DNA of 39,916 bases from Acidobacteria bacterium RIFCSPLOWO2_12_FULL_68_19 (GCA_001767525.1 MELF01000020.1:147742-187657); one strand, 5' to 3'; shown: positions 25,047-34,298, counted from the first letter of the stretch. A program made the numbers and translations. Notes: generated by a model from the letters alone, not told the origin.

Positions 25047-25053
25047 CACATTC

Positions 25054-26571
25054 ATGCGGCGATCCCTCCGGGCGGCGCTCGTCCTGGCCCTGATGGCGAC
25101 GACCGGGCTCGCGGCGCCCCCCGTGCCCGAACCGGACCGTCTCCTCGAGCACATCAAGTTCCTGTCATCCGATGCGCTGCGGGGTCGCGGCAACGGCAGC
25201 GAAGGGCTGGAGCGGGCCGCCGATTACATTGCGGCGCAGTTCAAGGCCGCCGGTCTCCGCCCGGGCTTTCGAAACGGCGACTGGTTCCAACCGTTCGAAC
25301 TGGCAGCCGGCCTGAGCGTCGGCGAGGGAAACGGGCTCGTCATCCGGAGGCCGAGCAAATCGACACCGCTGACGCTGGGCGAGTCGTATTTCCCACTCTC
25401 GGCCACGCCGAGCGACTCGCCCGTCGTGCTCGACGGCGTGCCGGTCGTCTTTGCGGGATACGGGATCTCGGCCCCGTCGGTCGATTACGACGACTACGCG
25501 GGCCTCGACGTGAACGGCAAGGCGGTGCTCGTCTTCTCGCACGAGCCGCAGGAAGCGCGGCGCGACAGCCGTCTCAACGGCGCACGGCCGCTGCAGGAGA
25601 CGACGCTGTACAGCAAGGCGGCGGCGGCGAGGTCGCGCGGCGCCCGGGCGCTCATCGTCGTCTCCGATCCGTCGCACCAGGCCGACGAGGCGAACTACCG
25701 CACGTTCACGATCGACGCCGACCCGGAGGATCATGGCATTCCCGTGCTGCGAGTGCGGCGCGACGAGGTGGCGCCGCTCGTCCTGGAGCTGGGGCTCGAC
25801 CAGCTCGCCGCTGCGATCGACCGCGACCTCACTGCCCGATCGCGGGCACTCGCCGGTACCACGATCGACTATCGGCAGCGGCTCGCGGTCAGGCGCCGCA
25901 CGGTCCGGAACGTCGTCGGCGTGCTGCCCGGCGCCGACGCCGCCAAAGACGACGAAGCGATCGTGATCGGCGGCCATTACGACCACGTCGGCCTGGGCGG
26001 ACGATTCTCGAACAGCCCGGACCGCACGGGCGAAATCCACAACGGCGCCGACGACAACGCCTCCGGGATCGCGGCGCTCATCGAAATCGCGCGGACCTCG
26101 GCCGCCGATCGCGCCCGCTTCCCCCGGACGCTCGTCTTCGTGGCGTTCGCCGGCGAAGAGCGCGGGCTGCTCGGCTCCGCGTACTATGCCGAGCATCCAG
26201 TCGTGCCGCTCGCGGACACGGTGGCGATGCTGAACCTCGACATGGTCGGCCGTGCGCGCGGGGGCGTGGAAGTCGGCGGCCTCGGCGCGGCCTCGTCGCT
26301 GGGCGCCGACCTCGAGGCGGCGGCGCGGGACGCCGGCCTGGCCGCCCGGCCGGGCGGCCCGGGAGCCGGGCGCAGCGACGACTCCAACTTCATCGACCGG
26401 CGCATCCCGGCGCTGCACTTCTTCACCGGGTTCCACGAGGACTACCACCGGCCGACCGACGACTGGCCCCGCATCGACGCGGCGGGGACCGCGCGTGTGG
26501 CGACGCTCGCGCTCGAGCTGGCCGCCCGCATCGCCGCGCGCGACGATCGCCCAACGTTCACCGCCCGGTGA
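25054..26571 (+). CDS. Secreted M28 family zinc metallopeptidase with PA domain
   Basis: A 505-residue exported aminopeptidase/carboxypeptidase-type enzyme. Signal peptide 1-21 (ALVLALMATTGLAA), a PA insert (about 125-250, VVFAGYGISAPSVDYDDY), then the M28 catalytic domain with the two-zinc site: GGHYDHVG (His308), GADDNASG (Asp333), GEERGLLGS (Glu368/369), LDMVG (Asp396) and YHRPTD (His465). It probably trims peptides in the periplasm. Its stop overlaps the GTG of the next CNNM gene (GTGA). Confidence 0.94.
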   Translation: MRRSLRAALVLALMATTGLAAPPVPEPDRLLEHIKFLSSDALRGRGNGSEGLERAADYIAAQFKAAGLRPGFRNGDWFQPFELAAGLSVGEGNGLVIRRPSKSTPLTLGESYFPLSATPSDSPVVLDGVPVVFAGYGISAPSVDYDDYAGLDVNGKAVLVFSHEPQEARRDSRLNGARPLQETTLYSKAAAARSRGARALIVVSDPSHQADEANYRTFTIDADPEDHGIPVLRVRRDEVAPLVLELGLDQLAAAIDRDLTARSRALAGTTIDYRQRLAVRRRTVRNVVGVLPGADAAKDDEAIVIGGHYDHVGLGGRFSNSPDRTGEIHNGADDNASGIAALIEIARTSAADRARFPRTLVFVAFAGEERGLLGSAYYAEHPVVPLADTVAMLNLDMVGRARGGVEVGGLGAASSLGADLEAAARDAGLAARPGGPGAGRSDDSNFIDRRIPALHFFTGFHEDYHRPTDDWPRIDAAGTARVATLALELAARIAARDDRPTFTAR

Positions 26572-27884
26572 TCACCGCCCTCTTCGTCGTCCTGGCGTTG
26601 ATCCTGGTCAACGCCGTCTACGTGGCCGCGGAGTTCGCCGCCGTCAGCGTCCGCCGCAGCCGCGTCCACCAGCTGGCGGCCGACGGCAACCCGCTTGCCG
26701 CCTGGCTGCGGCCGCTCATCGAGTCGCCCTCGGCGCTCGACCGCTACATCGCCGCGTGCCAGATTGGCATCACCCTGTCCAGCCTGGTGCTCGGCGCGTA
26801 CGCACAGGCGAGGTTCGCCGTCCCACTGGCGCCGCTCTTCGTCGAACTCGGCGCCGTCCAGGACGTCGCCGCGCAGTCGGTGTCGGCGGCGGTCGTGCTC
26901 CTCGTCCTGACGGTGGCGCAGGTCATCTTCGCCGAGCTCGTCCCGAAGTCGCTGGCGCTGCAGTACCCCACACGCTCGGCGTTGTACACGCTGGTGCCGA
27001 TGGTGCCGTCGCTCTGGGTCTACCGGCCGTTCATCAGGTGGCTGAACGGCACGGGGCTCCTGGTCCTCCGGCTCATCGGGTCGCCCACGCGCGCGCACCG
27101 GCACATCCACTCGCCGGACGAGATCGAGCTGCTGATTGCCGAGAGCCGCGACGGCGGACTGCTCGAGCCCGACGAGCACCGGCGGCTGCAGCGCGCGCTG
27201 CGGCTCAACCTCCGCCAGGCGAAGCAGCTCATGGTGCCGCGGCGAAAGATTGCGGCCGTTGACATCGACACGCCGCTCGAGGAGGCGACCTCCATGGTCG
27301 CGCAGAGCCCGTTCTCGCGCCTGCCGGTCTACCGCGGCTCGATCGACAACGTGATTGGGATGCTCCACACCAAGGACCTCGTCCGCTGGCGCGTGAGCGG
27401 ACCGCCGGAGGCGACGCTCGCCACGCTGCTGCGCCCGATCGCCAGCGTGCACGAGAGCGTGACCGTGGATCGCATCCTCCGACAGTTGCGCGAGCGCCGT
27501 TCGCAGCAGGCGCTCGTCGTCGATGAGTTCGGCGGCACCGCCGGTCTCCTCACCCTCGAGGACGTGCTCACGGAGCTGCTCGGCGAGGTGAGCGACGAGT
27601 TCAAGGCGGACGAACCGGTGCCGGAGGCGCTGCCGGACGGCCGGTTCCGCCTGCCGGGCCGGATGCCGGTGGACGATGCCGCGGCGCTGCTCGACACCGC
27701 GTGGGACACGGAGGCGACGACGATCGGCGGCCTGGTGACCGCCGCGCTCGGCCAGTTGCCGGCGCCGGGCGACCGCGCGACGGCCGGCGACTTCGAGTTC
27801 GAGGTGGAGCGCATCGTCGACCGCGCGATCGACTCCGTGGTGGCGCGGCGCGTCACGCCGGAAACGGCCGGGCCGGAGCAATGA
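26568..27884 (+). CDS. CNNM/CBS-domain membrane protein (HlyC/CorC family), copy 1
   Basis: A 438-residue member of the family linked to magnesium and divalent cation efflux. An N-terminal CNNM (DUF21) membrane domain (about 1-185, three helices, with AELVPKSLALQ) is followed by a CBS pair (about 200-325, FSRLPVYRGSIDNVIGMLH and ALVVDEFGGTAGLLTLED) and a C-terminal CorC/HlyC domain (about 345-425). The start is GTG 26568, overlapping the peptidase stop; the frame is open far upstream but that part is antisense-like noise. The stop overlaps copy 2 (ATGA). Confidence 0.92.
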   Translation: MITALFVVLALILVNAVYVAAEFAAVSVRRSRVHQLAADGNPLAAWLRPLIESPSALDRYIAACQIGITLSSLVLGAYAQARFAVPLAPLFVELGAVQDVAAQSVSAAVVLLVLTVAQVIFAELVPKSLALQYPTRSALYTLVPMVPSLWVYRPFIRWLNGTGLLVLRLIGSPTRAHRHIHSPDEIELLIAESRDGGLLEPDEHRRLQRALRLNLRQAKQLMVPRRKIAAVDIDTPLEEATSMVAQSPFSRLPVYRGSIDNVIGMLHTKDLVRWRVSGPPEATLATLLRPIASVHESVTVDRILRQLRERRSQQALVVDEFGGTAGLLTLEDVLTELLGEVSDEFKADEPVPEALPDGRFRLPGRMPVDDAAALLDTAWDTEATTIGGLVTAALGQLPAPGDRATAGDFEFEVERIVDRAIDSVVARRVTPETAGPEQ

Positions 27885-29188
27885 TCGACGTCTTCATCGC
27901 GCTGGGCGTCATCCTCCTGCTCGTACTGGCCAACGGGCTCTTCGTCACGGCCGAGTTCGCCATCGTGGGCGCACCGCGTACGACGATCGAGCACCTGGCC
28001 TCGCAGGGAAACCGCCTGGCGCGGCTGGTGGCGGCCGTCATCGGGGATCCCCGGCGGCAGGACCGTTATATCGCCACCACGCAGGTCGGGATTTCGGTGG
28101 CGAGCCTTGGGCTGGGCATGTACGGCGAGCACGTCCTCGCGGAATGGATTGCCCGCCGGCTCGAACCGCTCGACGCCACGCGCTGGGTCACGGCGCACGC
28201 GGCCTCCAGCGTCGTCGCGGTCGGCCTGCTGACGTACCTGCACATCGTCATTGGCGAGATGGTCCCCAAGGCGCTGGCGCTGCGGCGCGCCGTCTCGGCC
28301 GTGCTGATCGTGTCGCCGTTGATCCTGTTCCTACAGGCGGCGCTGCTCCCCGTGATCGTGGGGCTCAACGCGGTGGGCAACGGGCTGCTGGGACTCTTCG
28401 GCATCCGGCGGCAGTCGGTCGCCGCGGAGCGGTACCACACCACCGAGGAGCTGGAATACATCATCGAGGAGAGCCACGAAGGCGGCATGCTGCGGGGCGA
28501 GTCCGGGCGGATCCTCCGCGAGCTGTTCGAGTTCGGCGATCTCACCGCGAGCGAGGTGATGGTACCGCGCGTCCTGCTGACGGGGATCGCCGTCGGCACC
28601 GCACCCGACGAGCTGCGCACCATCGTGCGGGACCGGGTGTACACCCGCTATCCCGTGTACATGGGCAGCCTCGACAACATCGTCGGCAGCCTCCACGTCA
28701 AACAGCTGCTCCGGCTCCTCGACGCGAACACGCCCGTCGAAGCGCGCGACGCGCGGCCGCTGCCGCACGTCCCGGGGCCGGCGCCGCTCGACGAGGTGTT
28801 GGCCGCCATGCGGCGCCACCGCGCCCAGATGGCGGTCGTCATGGACCAGCACGGGGGCACGGCGGGACTCGTCACGATGGAGGACCTGTTCGAAGAGGTC
28901 GTCGGCGATATCGAGGAGGGCCACGGCCTGACGTCGGTCGTCCGGGAGTCGTCCGACCGGATCCGCGCTCGCGGCACGGTCCGCCTGCAGGAGGCGGGCA
29001 GCGCCCTCGGCGTCCACCTCGATCACCCGAGAGCGACGACGGTCAGCGGCCTGGTGCTCCTGCTGCTCGGACGGCCGGCGAACGTCGGCGATTCGATCAC
29101 GTGGCAGAACGTACGTATCGACGTCACGGCCGTGGCCGGCCGCGGCGTTGCCGGCGCCCTCATCACGCGGTTGCCGCCGCCGGCATGA
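27881..29188 (+). CDS. CNNM/CBS-domain membrane protein (HlyC/CorC family), copy 2
   Basis: A 435-residue paralogue directly behind copy 1 with 4-bp overlap. It has the same plan: CNNM domain (IGEMVPKALALR), linker HTTEELEYIIEES, CBS pair (YTRYPVYMGSLDNIVGSLH, AVVMDQHGGTAGLVTMED) and CorC/HlyC domain. The two copies are clearly diverged, so they are an old pair and may act as a heteromer. The 3' end overlaps lipB by 26 bp. Confidence 0.92.
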   Translation: MIDVFIALGVILLLVLANGLFVTAEFAIVGAPRTTIEHLASQGNRLARLVAAVIGDPRRQDRYIATTQVGISVASLGLGMYGEHVLAEWIARRLEPLDATRWVTAHAASSVVAVGLLTYLHIVIGEMVPKALALRRAVSAVLIVSPLILFLQAALLPVIVGLNAVGNGLLGLFGIRRQSVAAERYHTTEELEYIIEESHEGGMLRGESGRILRELFEFGDLTASEVMVPRVLLTGIAVGTAPDELRTIVRDRVYTRYPVYMGSLDNIVGSLHVKQLLRLLDANTPVEARDARPLPHVPGPAPLDEVLAAMRRHRAQMAVVMDQHGGTAGLVTMEDLFEEVVGDIEEGHGLTSVVRESSDRIRARGTVRLQEAGSALGVHLDHPRATTVSGLVLLLLGRPANVGDSITWQNVRIDVTAVAGRGVAGALITRLPPPA

Positions 29189-29834
29189 CCTCGCGCTCGA
29201 ACACCTCGCCGAAACGCCGTGCCAGCGCATCCTCCGCCTCCTCGAGCGGGACGCGGCGGCCGACGAGCCGCTCGACCGACGTGACGCCGCGATCGGCAAT
29301 GCCGCACGGCACGATGAGGTCGAAGTAGCCGAGATCGGTGTTGACGTTGAACGCAAAGCCGTGGCTCGTGATCCAGCGGGAGATGCGGACGCCGATTGCG
29401 CCGATCTTCTGGCTCCCCACCCATGCGCCGGTCAGGCCGCCGATGCGCCCCGCCTCGATGCCGTAATCGGCACAGACGCGAATCATCACCTCTTCCACGT
29501 CCCGGACGTAGCGGTGCACGTCGCAGCGATCGGGCCGAAGATCGAGGATCGGGTAGCCGACGACCTGGCCTGGGCCGTGATAGGTGACGTCGCCGCCGCG
29601 GCCGGTCTCCGACACCTCGACGCCCAGCTCGGCGAGGCGTTCGCTGCTTGCGACGATGTGCGAGCGCCCGCCGTCGCCTCGCACGCCCAGCGTGATGACC
29701 GGCGGGTGCTGCAGGAGCAGGAGCAGGTCTGGGATTCGGCCGGCCCGGCGCTCCTCCACGAGCGCCCGCTGCAGCGCCAGCGCCTCCCCGTACCGCACGA
29801 CCCCGAGCCGACGAATCTGGAGATCCCGCGCCAC
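29163..29834 (-). CDS. lipB: Octanoyltransferase LipB
   Basis: LipB transfers octanoyl from ACP to lipoyl domains, the first step of lipoylation. The 223-residue product has RGGDVTYHGPGQ (res 79-90), GAWVGSQKIGAIGVRI with Lys143, and IVPCGI with the catalytic Cys177. GTG start, 3 bp after the E2 stop, so it is the last gene of the lpdA-E2-lipB run and its product would serve that E2 directly. lipA is not in the window. Confidence 0.95.
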   Translation of the reverse strand: MARDLQIRRLGVVRYGEALALQRALVEERRAGRIPDLLLLLQHPPVITLGVRGDGGRSHIVASSERLAELGVEVSETGRGGDVTYHGPGQVVGYPILDLRPDRCDVHRYVRDVEEVMIRVCADYGIEAGRIGGLTGAWVGSQKIGAIGVRISRWITSHGFAFNVNTDLGYFDLIVPCGIADRGVTSVERLVGRRVPLEEAEDALARRFGEVFEREVMPAAATA

Positions 29835-29837
29835 GGC

Positions 29838-31142
29838 TCAGACCTGATTGGGATCGAACTCCTCGATGAGCTTCTTCACGTCGGACATGAACTGGTCGGC
29901 AATGGCGCCGTCGATCAGCCGGTGGTCGTAGCCGAGCGTGAGATACGCCATCGTCCGGACGGCGATTGCATCGACGACGACGACGGGCCGCTTCTCGATC
30001 GTGCCCACGCCGAGAATGGCCACCTGCGGCTGGTTGATGATCGGCATCCCGAACTGGGCGCCGAACTGGCCGGGGTTCGTGATGGTGAAGGTGCCGCCGT
30101 GCACCTCGTCGGGCTTGAGCTGCTTCGACCGGGCGCGGTCGGCCACGTCGGCGATCGCGCGGCTCAGCCCGAGCAGGTTCTTCTCGCCGGCGCTCTTGAT
30201 CACCGGAACGATGAGCCCGGACTCGAGCGCCACCGCGATGCCGAGGTTGACGTCCTTCTTGTAGACGACGTTGTCGCCGTCGAGCGACGCATTGATGACC
30301 GGATGGCGCCTGATCGCGTCGATCACCGCCACGGCGATGAAGGCCAGATACGTCAACCGCACGCCGAGCCGCGCGTACTCCTCCTTTTTCTCCCGGCGCA
30401 GCCGCTCGACGTGGGAGAAGTTGACATGGAAGACCGAGTGCACGTGGGCGGAGGTGCGCCGGCTGAGCACCATGTGCTCGGCGATCTTCTTGCGGATCGG
30501 TGAGAGCGGCCGGATCTCGACCCCGGGCACCGGACCCGTGGCTCCTGGCCCGGGTTCCGCGGAACCCGCTTCAGGCGTTCGCAGCTCCGGCCGTGACGGT
30601 TCACCCGCGACGGGAGGGGCCGCCTCCGGACCCGGGATCCCGGAGCCCCGGTCCCGTCCCAGATGCGCCAGAATGTCGTGCTTGGTGACTCGGCCGCCGA
30701 CGCCCGAGCCGGCGATCCGGGAGATGTCGACGCTGTTCTCCTTCGCGATTCGGCGGACGAGCGGCGATGACCGCTGGCGGCGGAGTTCATCCCGCGAGGG
30801 GGACGCCGGCGCGGCAGGCACGTCGCGGGCACGGGTGGCTTCGGCGGGCGGAGCCGGCGCGGACGCCGCGGCCCGAGGCGGCTCGGGCGCGGCCACCGCC
30901 TCGCCCGGCTGCGCGATGGTGCCGACGACGCTGTTGACGGCAACCGTCTCGCCCTCCTTCACTGTGATCTCGGCGAGCACGCCGCCGGCGGGGGCGGGAA
31001 TCTCCGCATCCACCTTGTCGGTGGTGATCTCGAAGAGCGGCTCGTCGCGCTCGACCTGATCGCCCACCTTCTTGATCCAGCGGACGATCGTGCCTTCGGC
31101 GATTGATTCCCCCATCTGGGGCATCACGACGGGTGTGGGCAT
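29838..31142 (-). CDS. 2-oxoacid dehydrogenase E2, dihydrolipoamide acyltransferase
   Basis: A 434-residue acyltransferase core of the complex. One lipoyl domain (1-80) with Lys43 in TTDKVDAE; Ala/Pro linker; peripheral subunit-binding domain (about 124-160, SSPLVRRIAKENSVD and GRVTKHDIL); second linker (161-210) rich in Gly/Pro and encoded by GGATCCC-like repeats; catalytic domain with LGYDHRLIDGA near the C terminus. It resembles branched-chain or general E2 rather than the multi-lipoyl pyruvate type. Partner E1 is probably the fused chain at 18751. Confidence 0.92.
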   Translation of the reverse strand: MPTPVVMPQMGESIAEGTIVRWIKKVGDQVERDEPLFEITTDKVDAEIPAPAGGVLAEITVKEGETVAVNSVVGTIAQPGEAVAAPEPPRAAASAPAPPAEATRARDVPAAPASPSRDELRRQRSSPLVRRIAKENSVDISRIAGSGVGGRVTKHDILAHLGRDRGSGIPGPEAAPPVAGEPSRPELRTPEAGSAEPGPGATGPVPGVEIRPLSPIRKKIAEHMVLSRRTSAHVHSVFHVNFSHVERLRREKKEEYARLGVRLTYLAFIAVAVIDAIRRHPVINASLDGDNVVYKKDVNLGIAVALESGLIVPVIKSAGEKNLLGLSRAIADVADRARSKQLKPDEVHGGTFTITNPGQFGAQFGMPIINQPQVAILGVGTIEKRPVVVVDAIAVRTMAYLTLGYDHRLIDGAIADQFMSDVKKLIEEFDPNQV

Positions 31143-31151
31143 CGTCAGGCC

Positions 31152-31193
31152 TTGGGTGTTGGGCTCTAGGCTCCAGGCGTTGGGCGTTGGGCG
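31152..31193. repeat. Degenerate TTGGGCG heptamer array between lpdA and E2
   Basis: The 51-bp gap reads in a strict 7-bp period: TTGGGTG, TTGGGCT, CTAGGCT, CCAGGCG, TTGGGCG, TTGGGCG. It is not coding and lies inside the operon. The same heptamer family, inverted, occurs at 35839-35873. Confidence 0.8.
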
Positions 31194-32609
31194 TTACAAA
31201 TGTATCGCGGCGCCGTGGAGGGCGTGAGCCGCCTCGCCGATCGCCTCCGAGAACGTCGGGTGCGCGTGAATGGTCCTCACCAGATCTTCCACCGTGCACT
31301 CGAGCCGAAGCGCCAGCACGGCCTCGGCGATGAGCTCCGTCGACCGGGGGCCGATCATGTGGACGCCAAGCACCTCATCGTACCGCGTATCGGCCACGAT
31401 CCTGACGAACCCCTCGGTTTCGCCGGCCATCTTCGCCCGGCCGAGCACGCCGAACGGAAACGATCCGACCCGCACATCGTGGCCCCGGGCGCGCGCTTCG
31501 GCCTCGGTCAGCCCGACGCTCCCGATTTCGGGATCGCAATACGTGCAGCTCGGAACGTGGTCGTAATCGAGCGGCCGCACCTCCCGGCCCGCGAGGCGTT
31601 CGGCGACCAGAACGGCTTCGGCCGACGACACGTGCGCCAACTGCGGGTGCGCCGCGCCGTCAACCGTGATGACGTCGCCAATGGCCGCGATGTTCGGCAC
31701 CGACGTGCGGTACAGCGAATCGACCCTGATGTAGCCCTTGTCCATGCGGATGCCGAGCTCTTCCGCACCGAGCCCGCTCGTGACCGGCCCGCGCCCGGTG
31801 GCGACGAGCAGGATGTCGCCGGCGAGCGACTGGGTCTTGCCGTCCGGCGTCTCGGCGGCGAGACGAACGAGGTCGCCCTCGACGAACGCCCGGGTGACGC
31901 GCGTACCGGTGAGCACCTTGATGCCCTGTTTCCTGAACGACTTCTCGAGCTCCGCCGAAATCGCCTCGTCTTCGAGCGGGACGAGGCGCGGGAGCAGCTC
32001 GACGATCGTCACGTCGCTGCCGAACCGGCGGTAGATCGACGCGAACTCGACGCCGACGGCGCCGCTCCCCAGAATGACGAGCGAGCTGGGCACGCCGGGC
32101 AGGTGGATCGCCTCGTCGCTCGTGATGATCCGCCGCCGGTCGATCTCGATGCCGGGCACGCTTCGCGCCGCGGATCCGGTGGCAAGGATGACGTCGGCTG
32201 CCTCGAGCGTCTGCCGCTCGCCCTCGACCACCTCGACCCGGCCGCCGCCGGCGAGGCGCGCGGTGCCCTTCACCCAGTCGATCTTGTTCTTCCGGAAGAG
32301 GAACTCGATGCCCCTGGTCAATCCCGCGACGACCTTGTCCTTGCGCGCGTGGACCTGGCGCATGTCGATCGCCGGCGCCCCGGACGGCATCGACACGCCC
32401 CATTCGCCGGCGTTCTGGATCACCTCGAGCGCGTGCGCGTGCTCGAGGAGCGCCTTGGTCGGGATGCAGCCCCAGATGAGGCACGTGCCTCCGAGCGCCT
32501 TCTGCTTCTCGACGACGGCGACCTTCTTGCCGAGCTGCGCGGCGCGGATGGCGGCGACATACCCGCCCGGGCCGGCGCCGATGACGACCACGTCGTAGGA
32601 GGCTGCCAA
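31194..32609 (-). CDS. lpdA: Dihydrolipoyl dehydrogenase (E3)
   Basis: E3 reoxidises the dihydrolipoyl groups of E2 and makes NADH. The 471-residue flavoprotein has the FAD motif VIGAGPGGYVAA (res 9-20), the redox disulfide GGTCLIWGCIPTKAL (Cys43, Cys48; the usual CLNVGC reads CLIWGC), the NAD motif ILGSGAVGVEFA, and the C-terminal catalytic HPTFSE. It leads the minus-strand run lpdA-E2-lipB and is divergent from the NtrC-type regulator 44 bp away. Confidence 0.95.
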   Translation of the reverse strand: MAASYDVVVIGAGPGGYVAAIRAAQLGKKVAVVEKQKALGGTCLIWGCIPTKALLEHAHALEVIQNAGEWGVSMPSGAPAIDMRQVHARKDKVVAGLTRGIEFLFRKNKIDWVKGTARLAGGGRVEVVEGERQTLEAADVILATGSAARSVPGIEIDRRRIITSDEAIHLPGVPSSLVILGSGAVGVEFASIYRRFGSDVTIVELLPRLVPLEDEAISAELEKSFRKQGIKVLTGTRVTRAFVEGDLVRLAAETPDGKTQSLAGDILLVATGRGPVTSGLGAEELGIRMDKGYIRVDSLYRTSVPNIAAIGDVITVDGAAHPQLAHVSSAEAVLVAERLAGREVRPLDYDHVPSCTYCDPEIGSVGLTEAEARARGHDVRVGSFPFGVLGRAKMAGETEGFVRIVADTRYDEVLGVHMIGPRSTELIAEAVLALRLECTVEDLVRTIHAHPTFSEAIGEAAHALHGAAIHL

Positions 32610-32635
32610 ATGGACTCCTGAGGACCGATATCAAC

Positions 32636-32641
32636 TATACT
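32636..32641 (+). promoter_or_regulatory. Putative -10 element of the NtrC-type regulator
   Basis: TATACT is 12 bases before the ATG at 32654; a weak -35 (TGGACT, 32611-32616) would be 19 bases upstream. This looks like a housekeeping-type promoter, unlike the sigma-54 element downstream of the gene. Confidence 0.35.
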
Positions 32642-32653
32642 CGCGACGCGCGC

Positions 32654-34042
32654 ATGGCCGAACGCAGAAAGACGATTCTCGTGGTCGACGACGATGAAGG
32701 GATGCGCGAGACGCTGACGGCGCTGCTCAAGCGCGACTACCGCGTGCTCCGCGCGGCCACCGGCGAGGCCGCCCTGCAGATGATGGAAAAGGAAGACGTC
32801 GATCTGATGCTGCTCGACGTCCGCCTGCCGGGGATCAACGGCTTCGAGGTCCTGAAGATCACCAAGGAGAACTACCCCTACGTCGAGGTCATCGTGATCT
32901 CGGTGGTGAAGGAGCTCGAGGCCGCCATCGAGGCGATGCGCTGCGGCGCCTATCACTACATCTCCAAGGACTGGGACCTCGAGGGGGTGCGGACGCTCGT
33001 CGGCAACGCGAGCGAGCGGCAGGACCTGAGCCGCCACGTGATGCAACTGCGCGCCGAAGTGGCCGAGCAGTTCGAGCGCGAGTTCGTCGTCGGGCCGAGC
33101 CGCGCGACCCGCGACGTGATCGAGACGGCCAAGAAGGTCGCCAGGCTGTCGGCCACCGTCCTCATCCTCGGCGAGAGCGGTACCGGCAAGGAACTGCTGG
33201 CGCGCATGATTCACCGCGAGTCGGGCGCGCCCGAGGCGCCGTTTGTCGCCGTCAACCTGGCGGCGATCCCCCGGGAGCTGGTCGAGAGCACGCTGTTCGG
33301 CCACGAGAAGGGCGCCTTCACGGGCGCCATCAGGCAGCAGCTCGGCAAGTTCGAGCTCGCCAGCGGCGGCACCCTTTTTCTCGACGAGGTGGGCGACCTC
33401 CGGTACGAGCTGCAGGCCAAGCTGCTGCGTGCGCTCCAGGAAAGTGAAATCGAACGGGTGGGGGGGACCCATCCCATCAAGACCGACTTCCGCCTCATTG
33501 CCGCCACCAATACCGACGTGGAAAAGGCGGTCAAGGAAGGAACCTTCCGCGAGGACCTCTATTACCGCCTGAGGGTCATCCCGCTCAAGATGCCGGCGCT
33601 GCGCGACCGGATCGAGGACCTGCCGAATCTGGTGACCTTCTTCCTGCGACGCTACAACCTCAAGTTCCACAAGAACATCCAGGGCGTCGCCGATTCGACG
33701 CTGCGCATCCTCGGCGCCTACTGGTGGCCCGGCAACATCCGCGAGCTCGAAAACCTCGTCGAGCGGGTCGTGGCGGTTTCCGACAAGGACTGGGTCAACG
33801 ACGAGGACCTTCCGTACGAATTCCACGTGGCGCAGCTCGATGCACAGGAGCCGGCGTCGGACAACCTGCTCGAACGGGCCCTGTCGACCTTCGAGCGGAA
33901 CTTCATCATCCGGGCGCTCGAAAAGGCCGGGTGGAACGTCACGGCGACCGCGCGGGCGCTCGGGATCCCGCTCAGCACGCTGAAGTTCAAGATGGACCGC
34001 CTCGAAATCCGGGAGCTCGCTCGCAAGATTCGCGGCACGTAA
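32654..34042 (+). CDS. NtrC-family sigma-54-dependent response regulator
   Basis: A 462-residue activator. Receiver (1-125) with D12-D13, phospho-acceptor Asp55 (LLDVRLPG) and Lys105; AAA+ domain (about 145-375) with Walker A GESGTGKE (173-180), the sigma-54 contact loop GAFTGA (220-225), Walker B LFLDE (241-245) and the arginine-finger region FREDLYYRLRV; Fis-type helix-turn-helix (about 425-457, VTATARALGIPLSTLKFKM). All parts needed for phosphorylation-controlled sigma-54 activation are intact. It stands before the radical SAM gene, whose upstream region has a sigma-54 element; the likely partner kinase is at 37582. Confidence 0.95.
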   Translation: MAERRKTILVVDDDEGMRETLTALLKRDYRVLRAATGEAALQMMEKEDVDLMLLDVRLPGINGFEVLKITKENYPYVEVIVISVVKELEAAIEAMRCGAYHYISKDWDLEGVRTLVGNASERQDLSRHVMQLRAEVAEQFEREFVVGPSRATRDVIETAKKVARLSATVLILGESGTGKELLARMIHRESGAPEAPFVAVNLAAIPRELVESTLFGHEKGAFTGAIRQQLGKFELASGGTLFLDEVGDLRYELQAKLLRALQESEIERVGGTHPIKTDFRLIAATNTDVEKAVKEGTFREDLYYRLRVIPLKMPALRDRIEDLPNLVTFFLRRYNLKFHKNIQGVADSTLRILGAYWWPGNIRELENLVERVVAVSDKDWVNDEDLPYEFHVAQLDAQEPASDNLLERALSTFERNFIIRALEKAGWNVTATARALGIPLSTLKFKMDRLEIRELARKIRGT

Positions 34043-34124
34043 CAGGCCCGCCCAGGGCTGACCGACCAAGGCGTTGTACAGGCGGTCAATTCGTTGGCCG
34101 CTCTTGCCACGACCTCGCCAATCC

Positions 34125-34139
34125 GGGCAAAACGTGCCC
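34125..34139. promoter_or_regulatory. Inverted repeat, possible activator site
   Basis: GGGCA and TGCCC are separated by 5 bases. It is about 190 bp upstream of the expected transcription start, a normal distance for an NtrC-type enhancer, but the arms are short. Confidence 0.3.
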
Positions 34140-34186
34140 AATCGCCCGATCCTCCGGTGTTCTCCCGATGTGCCGTTGACGGCGTC

Positions 34187-34220
34187 GCCAACTGATTGGC
34201 CGGGCGCACAGGGGCGCCCG
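34187..34220. promoter_or_regulatory. Two abutting inverted repeats, candidate enhancer for the NtrC-type regulator
   Basis: GCCAA-4-TTGGC (34187-34200) is followed directly by CGGGCGC-6-GCGCCCG (34201-34220). Together they sit 80-110 bp upstream of the -24 box, where dimeric NtrC-type activators usually bind tandem palindromes. Binding is inferred from position and symmetry only; the two palindromes do not share one consensus. Confidence 0.45.
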
Positions 34221-34298
34221 AACGCGAATTGCCTGCCGACCCGGCGTTTTTCTTCGCAGTTTCTGCCGTCTTGGTCGAAGAAAGCGTGCACGTCATTC

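Noticed and set aside
24936-26567. Upstream extension of the first CNNM frame through the M28 gene
   Set aside because: Arg-rich out-of-frame translation of the peptidase gene; the GTG at 26568 directly precedes the first membrane helix.
34095-34109. A second sigma-54-like element, TTGGCCG followed by CTTGCC
   Set aside because: GG and GC are only 8 bases apart instead of 10, so the geometry is wrong.
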